NCBI GenBank assembly: GCA_002480645.1
Contig: DLCN01000020.1
Coordinates: forward strand, 62,001-126,000
Direction of reading: 5' to 3'
Length of the DNA stretch: 64,000 bases
Origin: Balneolaceae bacterium UBA7797
GTDB lineage: Bacteria > Bacteroidota > Rhodothermia > Balneolales > Balneolaceae
The position numbers and the translations under genes are program-made. Below the pieces are notes generated by a model. That model did no database searches and was not told where the DNA came from. It saw only the letters and a list, made by a program, of their open reading frames with translations. Positions 61,707 to 64,000 of this stretch are shown piece by piece (positions within the stretch are counted from its first letter, which is position 1; the number at the start of each line of letters is the position of its first letter).

Positions 61707-64000
61707 ATGAAAAAACGAAGAACATCTTTGTTCGGGATCATTGGATTACTGGCCGTTACTACCGTTGCGGCACAAGACCTGCCACTGGTCTATGATTCTG
61801 AAAACACCGGAATTGATTGCCCGGAAGGCTATACCCTGGCGTTCGAAGAACTGCCTGCCATAAATGCTTTACCCGATCCCTTTGAGTGGAGTGATGGTCG
61901 TGGAAGGCTGGAAAATATCTCTGACTGGAGATGCCGGCGAAATGAGATCGGCGATCAGGTACAGTTCTACGAAGTTGGGAAAAAACCGGTCGATCACGAT
62001 AGTCTCACCGCCAGTTACAACAACGGAGTGCTCACCGTAAATGTATACCGGAACGGGCATGTACTAACACTCCGTTCGAATATAACTCTGCCTGCAGGAA
62101 GCGGTCCTTTTCCGGCAATTATCGGGATGGGAAGTCCCACCGGAAGCTTGCCTTCCAGCATATTTACAAGCCGTGATATTGCACAGATCACCTTTAATTT
62201 CGGGGATGTGATGGCACATACCCAAACCCGCGGCAACGAGCCTATTAATGAGATATACCCCGAACTGGAATACATGGGAGCCTACAGCGCATGGCCGTGG
62301 GGAGTGAGCCGCCTGATCGACGGACTGGAACTGGTTGCGGATGAGATCATGGTGGATACAGAACACCTGGGTGTTACGGGTTGTTCGTTCGCAGGAAAAA
62401 TGGCGCTCTATTCCGGCGCTTTTGATGAGCGTATTGCTTTGACCATCGCGCAGGAATCGGGTGGGGGAGGTTACACCACCTGGCGATATTCCGAAACACT
62501 CGGGAATGTGGAAAGAATTCAAAATACTTCGTATGCCTGGTTCATCAACGATCTGAAACAATTTCAGGGAACGGCGGTTTCCAAACTCCCTTTCGATCAT
62601 CATGAATTGATGGCTATGGTTGCTCCGCGAGCGTTACTGGTTACCGGGAATCCCGATTATGAATGGCTGGCGGATGAATCGGGTCATGTGGGAAGTCAGG
62701 CCGCGAAAAAAGTGTGGGAAGCGCTGAATATTCCGGATCGTTTTGGTTACAGTATTGTTTCCGGGCATTCGCATTGTGTGGTTCCGGCATCGCAGATCCC
62801 GGAGATCGAATCATTTGTGGATCGCTATTTAAAAGGGGACGAATCGGTAACTACTCAGGTAGCCACTACCCCCTATAACACGAATGTAAGCAGCTGGATT
62901 CCGTGGGACGCACCCGAGCTGGGCAGCGGAACCTCCTATTTCGGGAGAACTTCCATCACCTATCCCGAAGATAAAGCGGGTGGTACCGATACTACCATCA
63001 CGTTTAGCTGGGAACCTTCGGATGATGCCGTTTCCTATAATTTTGAATTGTCGGAAAAGGCTTCATTCAGCGATGTTGTACATAGCGAAAACGTGACAAG
63101 TACCGAACTTACTATCGAAGATCTTACGAAAGGGGAGCGGTATTACTGGAGAATTCAGGTAGTGACAGCTGATGGAAGTGCAGGACCATGGACCAGTCCT
63201 GCCACCTTTATCACGTATATAAAATTGCCCCCTGTTCCGGAGCTGGAATCTGCGAACATCTACCGGGCAAGCCGGCCCAATTATTATTCGTTCCGGTGGA
63301 TGGAAATGCAAGACACGGAATCGTACCTGATCCAGTTAGCGACCGATTCCCTGTTCAACCGCATCACCGTTGCCAGTGAGACAAATTCCACGGCCGCCAC
63401 GTTGCTGGGCACGGAAGAAGGTAAGCGCTATTACTGGCGGGTGAAGGGAATGAACATAGCGGGGGAAAGTGACTGGAGCGAGACCCGCTCCTTTTTTGTG
63501 CTGGCCCCGGCCGACCGGTTTGAAGTGAATCAGGTGAATGGAAACAGCGTGGAGTTAAGCTGGAACGATAATTCACGGATCGAAGATGGATATATCATAC
63601 GGCGGATGGTCAGCCCGGACACCACCTTTACAACTATCGACACGCTAGCATCGAATGTGGAAGAATATATCGATCCGGGTTTTGATGGCAACACGAATTA
63701 TACCTACCACGTTTTGGCCTATTACGGAGATGAACTTTCCGACGCAGCTGAATATTCCGCAACGCTTACATCCTCAGAGACCGAAGTGGAGACCCCGGCT
63801 GAAATTTCCCTCTTTCAGAATTATCCGAATCCATTCAACCCGAGTACGGTGATCAGTTATCAGCTGGCAGAAAGTGGTGATGTAGCCCTGAAGATCTTTG
63901 ATACCATGGGGCGCGAAGTGGCAGCATTGGTGAACAGGCCGCAACGAGCGGGGCTGCATGCCATTACGTTTGATGCCTCGGGTTTATCAAGTGGCACCTA
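61707..64000 (+). CDS. CE15 glucuronoyl esterase with FN3 domains and sorting tail (partial)
   Basis: The frame is open from ATG 61707 to the window edge (764 codons). A signal peptide is followed by the CE15 domain: LPDPFEWSDGR, DWRCRRNE, catalytic Ser227 in GCSFAGKM, QESGGGGYTTWR with acidic Glu250, and catalytic His in SGHSHC (about 354-356). It cleaves ester links between xylan glucuronic acid and lignin. Residues 425 to about 690 form FN3 modules (YYWRIQVVTADGSAG, YYWRVKGMNIAG). The tail NYPNPFNPSTVISYQ begins near 63818 and is cut at the edge. Co-transcribed with GH115. Confidence 0.92.
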   Translation, partial: MKKRRTSLFGIIGLLAVTTVAAQDLPLVYDSENTGIDCPEGYTLAFEELPAINALPDPFEWSDGRGRLENISDWRCRRNEIGDQVQFYEVGKKPVDHDSLTASYNNGVLTVNVYRNGHVLTLRSNITLPAGSGPFPAIIGMGSPTGSLPSSIFTSRDIAQITFNFGDVMAHTQTRGNEPINEIYPELEYMGAYSAWPWGVSRLIDGLELVADEIMVDTEHLGVTGCSFAGKMALYSGAFDERIALTIAQESGGGGYTTWRYSETLGNVERIQNTSYAWFINDLKQFQGTAVSKLPFDHHELMAMVAPRALLVTGNPDYEWLADESGHVGSQAAKKVWEALNIPDRFGYSIVSGHSHCVVPASQIPEIESFVDRYLKGDESVTTQVATTPYNTNVSSWIPWDAPELGSGTSYFGRTSITYPEDKAGGTDTTITFSWEPSDDAVSYNFELSEKASFSDVVHSENVTSTELTIEDLTKGERYYWRIQVVTADGSAGPWTSPATFITYIKLPPVPELESANIYRASRPNYYSFRWMEMQDTESYLIQLATDSLFNRITVASETNSTAATLLGTEEGKRYYWRVKGMNIAGESDWSETRSFFVLAPADRFEVNQVNGNSVELSWNDNSRIEDGYIIRRMVSPDTTFTTIDTLASNVEEYIDPGFDGNTNYTYHVLAYYGDELSDAAEYSATLTSSETEVETPAEISLFQNYPNPFNPSTVISYQLAESGDVALKIFDTMGREVAALVNRPQRAGLHAITFDASGLSSGT

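Noticed and set aside
62064..62603. 179-residue minus-strand frame
   Set aside because: Antisense to the CE15 esterase, which has clear catalytic motifs on the plus strand.

Overview
The window is a moderately AT-rich, gene-dense bacterial chromosome segment. I place it in the Bacteroidota/Balneolota neighbourhood, most likely a marine Balneolaceae such as Balneola or Gracilimonas. Three secreted proteins carry the C-terminal sorting module NYPNPFNP-(S/T)T, which is typical of this group. Several genes are preceded by the Bacteroidota-type -7 promoter box TAnnTTTG. The ribosomal genes rpmB and rpmG are followed by the small Bacteroidota-specific DUF4295 gene. Na+-NQR is the encoded respiratory sodium pump. 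The genus is an inference; the sequence has no rRNA gene to confirm it.

Layout. 0-3.2 kb: end of a patatin-like lipase, a secreted sialate O-acetylesterase and an aldo/keto reductase. 3.3-7.9 kb (minus): ffh-rpsP-rimM-trmD-rplS, then adk; S16 has a very long acidic tail. 8.2-16.1 kb (plus): an outer-membrane protein, a zinc-ribbon protein, a methyltransferase, fabI, ruvC-ruvA, a PhoB/PhoR-type two-component pair and a mannose-1-phosphate guanylyltransferase. 16.1-17.9 kb (minus): three genes with a metallo-beta-lactamase-fold enzyme. 18-22.3 kb (plus): glutathione peroxidase, tRNA-Asp, mnmG-rsmG and a WYL regulator; two near-consensus parS sites lie inside rsmG. 22.3-26.8 kb (minus): gyrB-gyrA, with DnaA boxes upstream. 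27-31.3 kb (plus): rpmB-rpmG-DUF4295, a YqeY protein, a CvpA protein, tyrS, an exonuclease III family gene and a MarR regulator with a perfect palindromic operator. 31.4-33.4 kb: uvrB (minus). 33.6-40.7 kb: tyrA, a giant secreted endonuclease built of FN3 and lamin-tail modules, a DUF1643 gene, a membrane methyltransferase, tRNA-Arg and a small cysteine-rich membrane protein. 40.7-47.8 kb (minus): nqrABCDEF and apbE. 48-51.2 kb (minus): xseB-dxs-queA. 51.2-52.2 kb: a gene-free repeat island. 52.2-54 kb: an aldo/keto reductase and an NAD(P)-binding protein. 54-64 kb: a divergent glucuronoxylan-degradation locus.

How the parts work together. The xylan locus encodes a double-headed GH10 xylanase and a GH43 lipoprotein on one strand, and a GH115 alpha-glucuronidase and a CE15 glucuronoyl esterase on the other. 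Together these cover backbone, side chains and lignin-carbohydrate ester links. The nqr cluster carries its flavin transferase ApbE and, next to it, a small four-cysteine membrane protein that may be a maturation factor comparable to NqrM. mnmG-rsmG with parS, gyrBA and the DnaA boxes suggest that this region lies near the chromosome origin.

The strongest leads are the parS pair, the palindromic MarR operator, the 21-bp palindrome before nqrA, the four-cysteine protein beside nqr, the S16 tail domain and the duplicated composite repeats at 51.5-52.1 kb.
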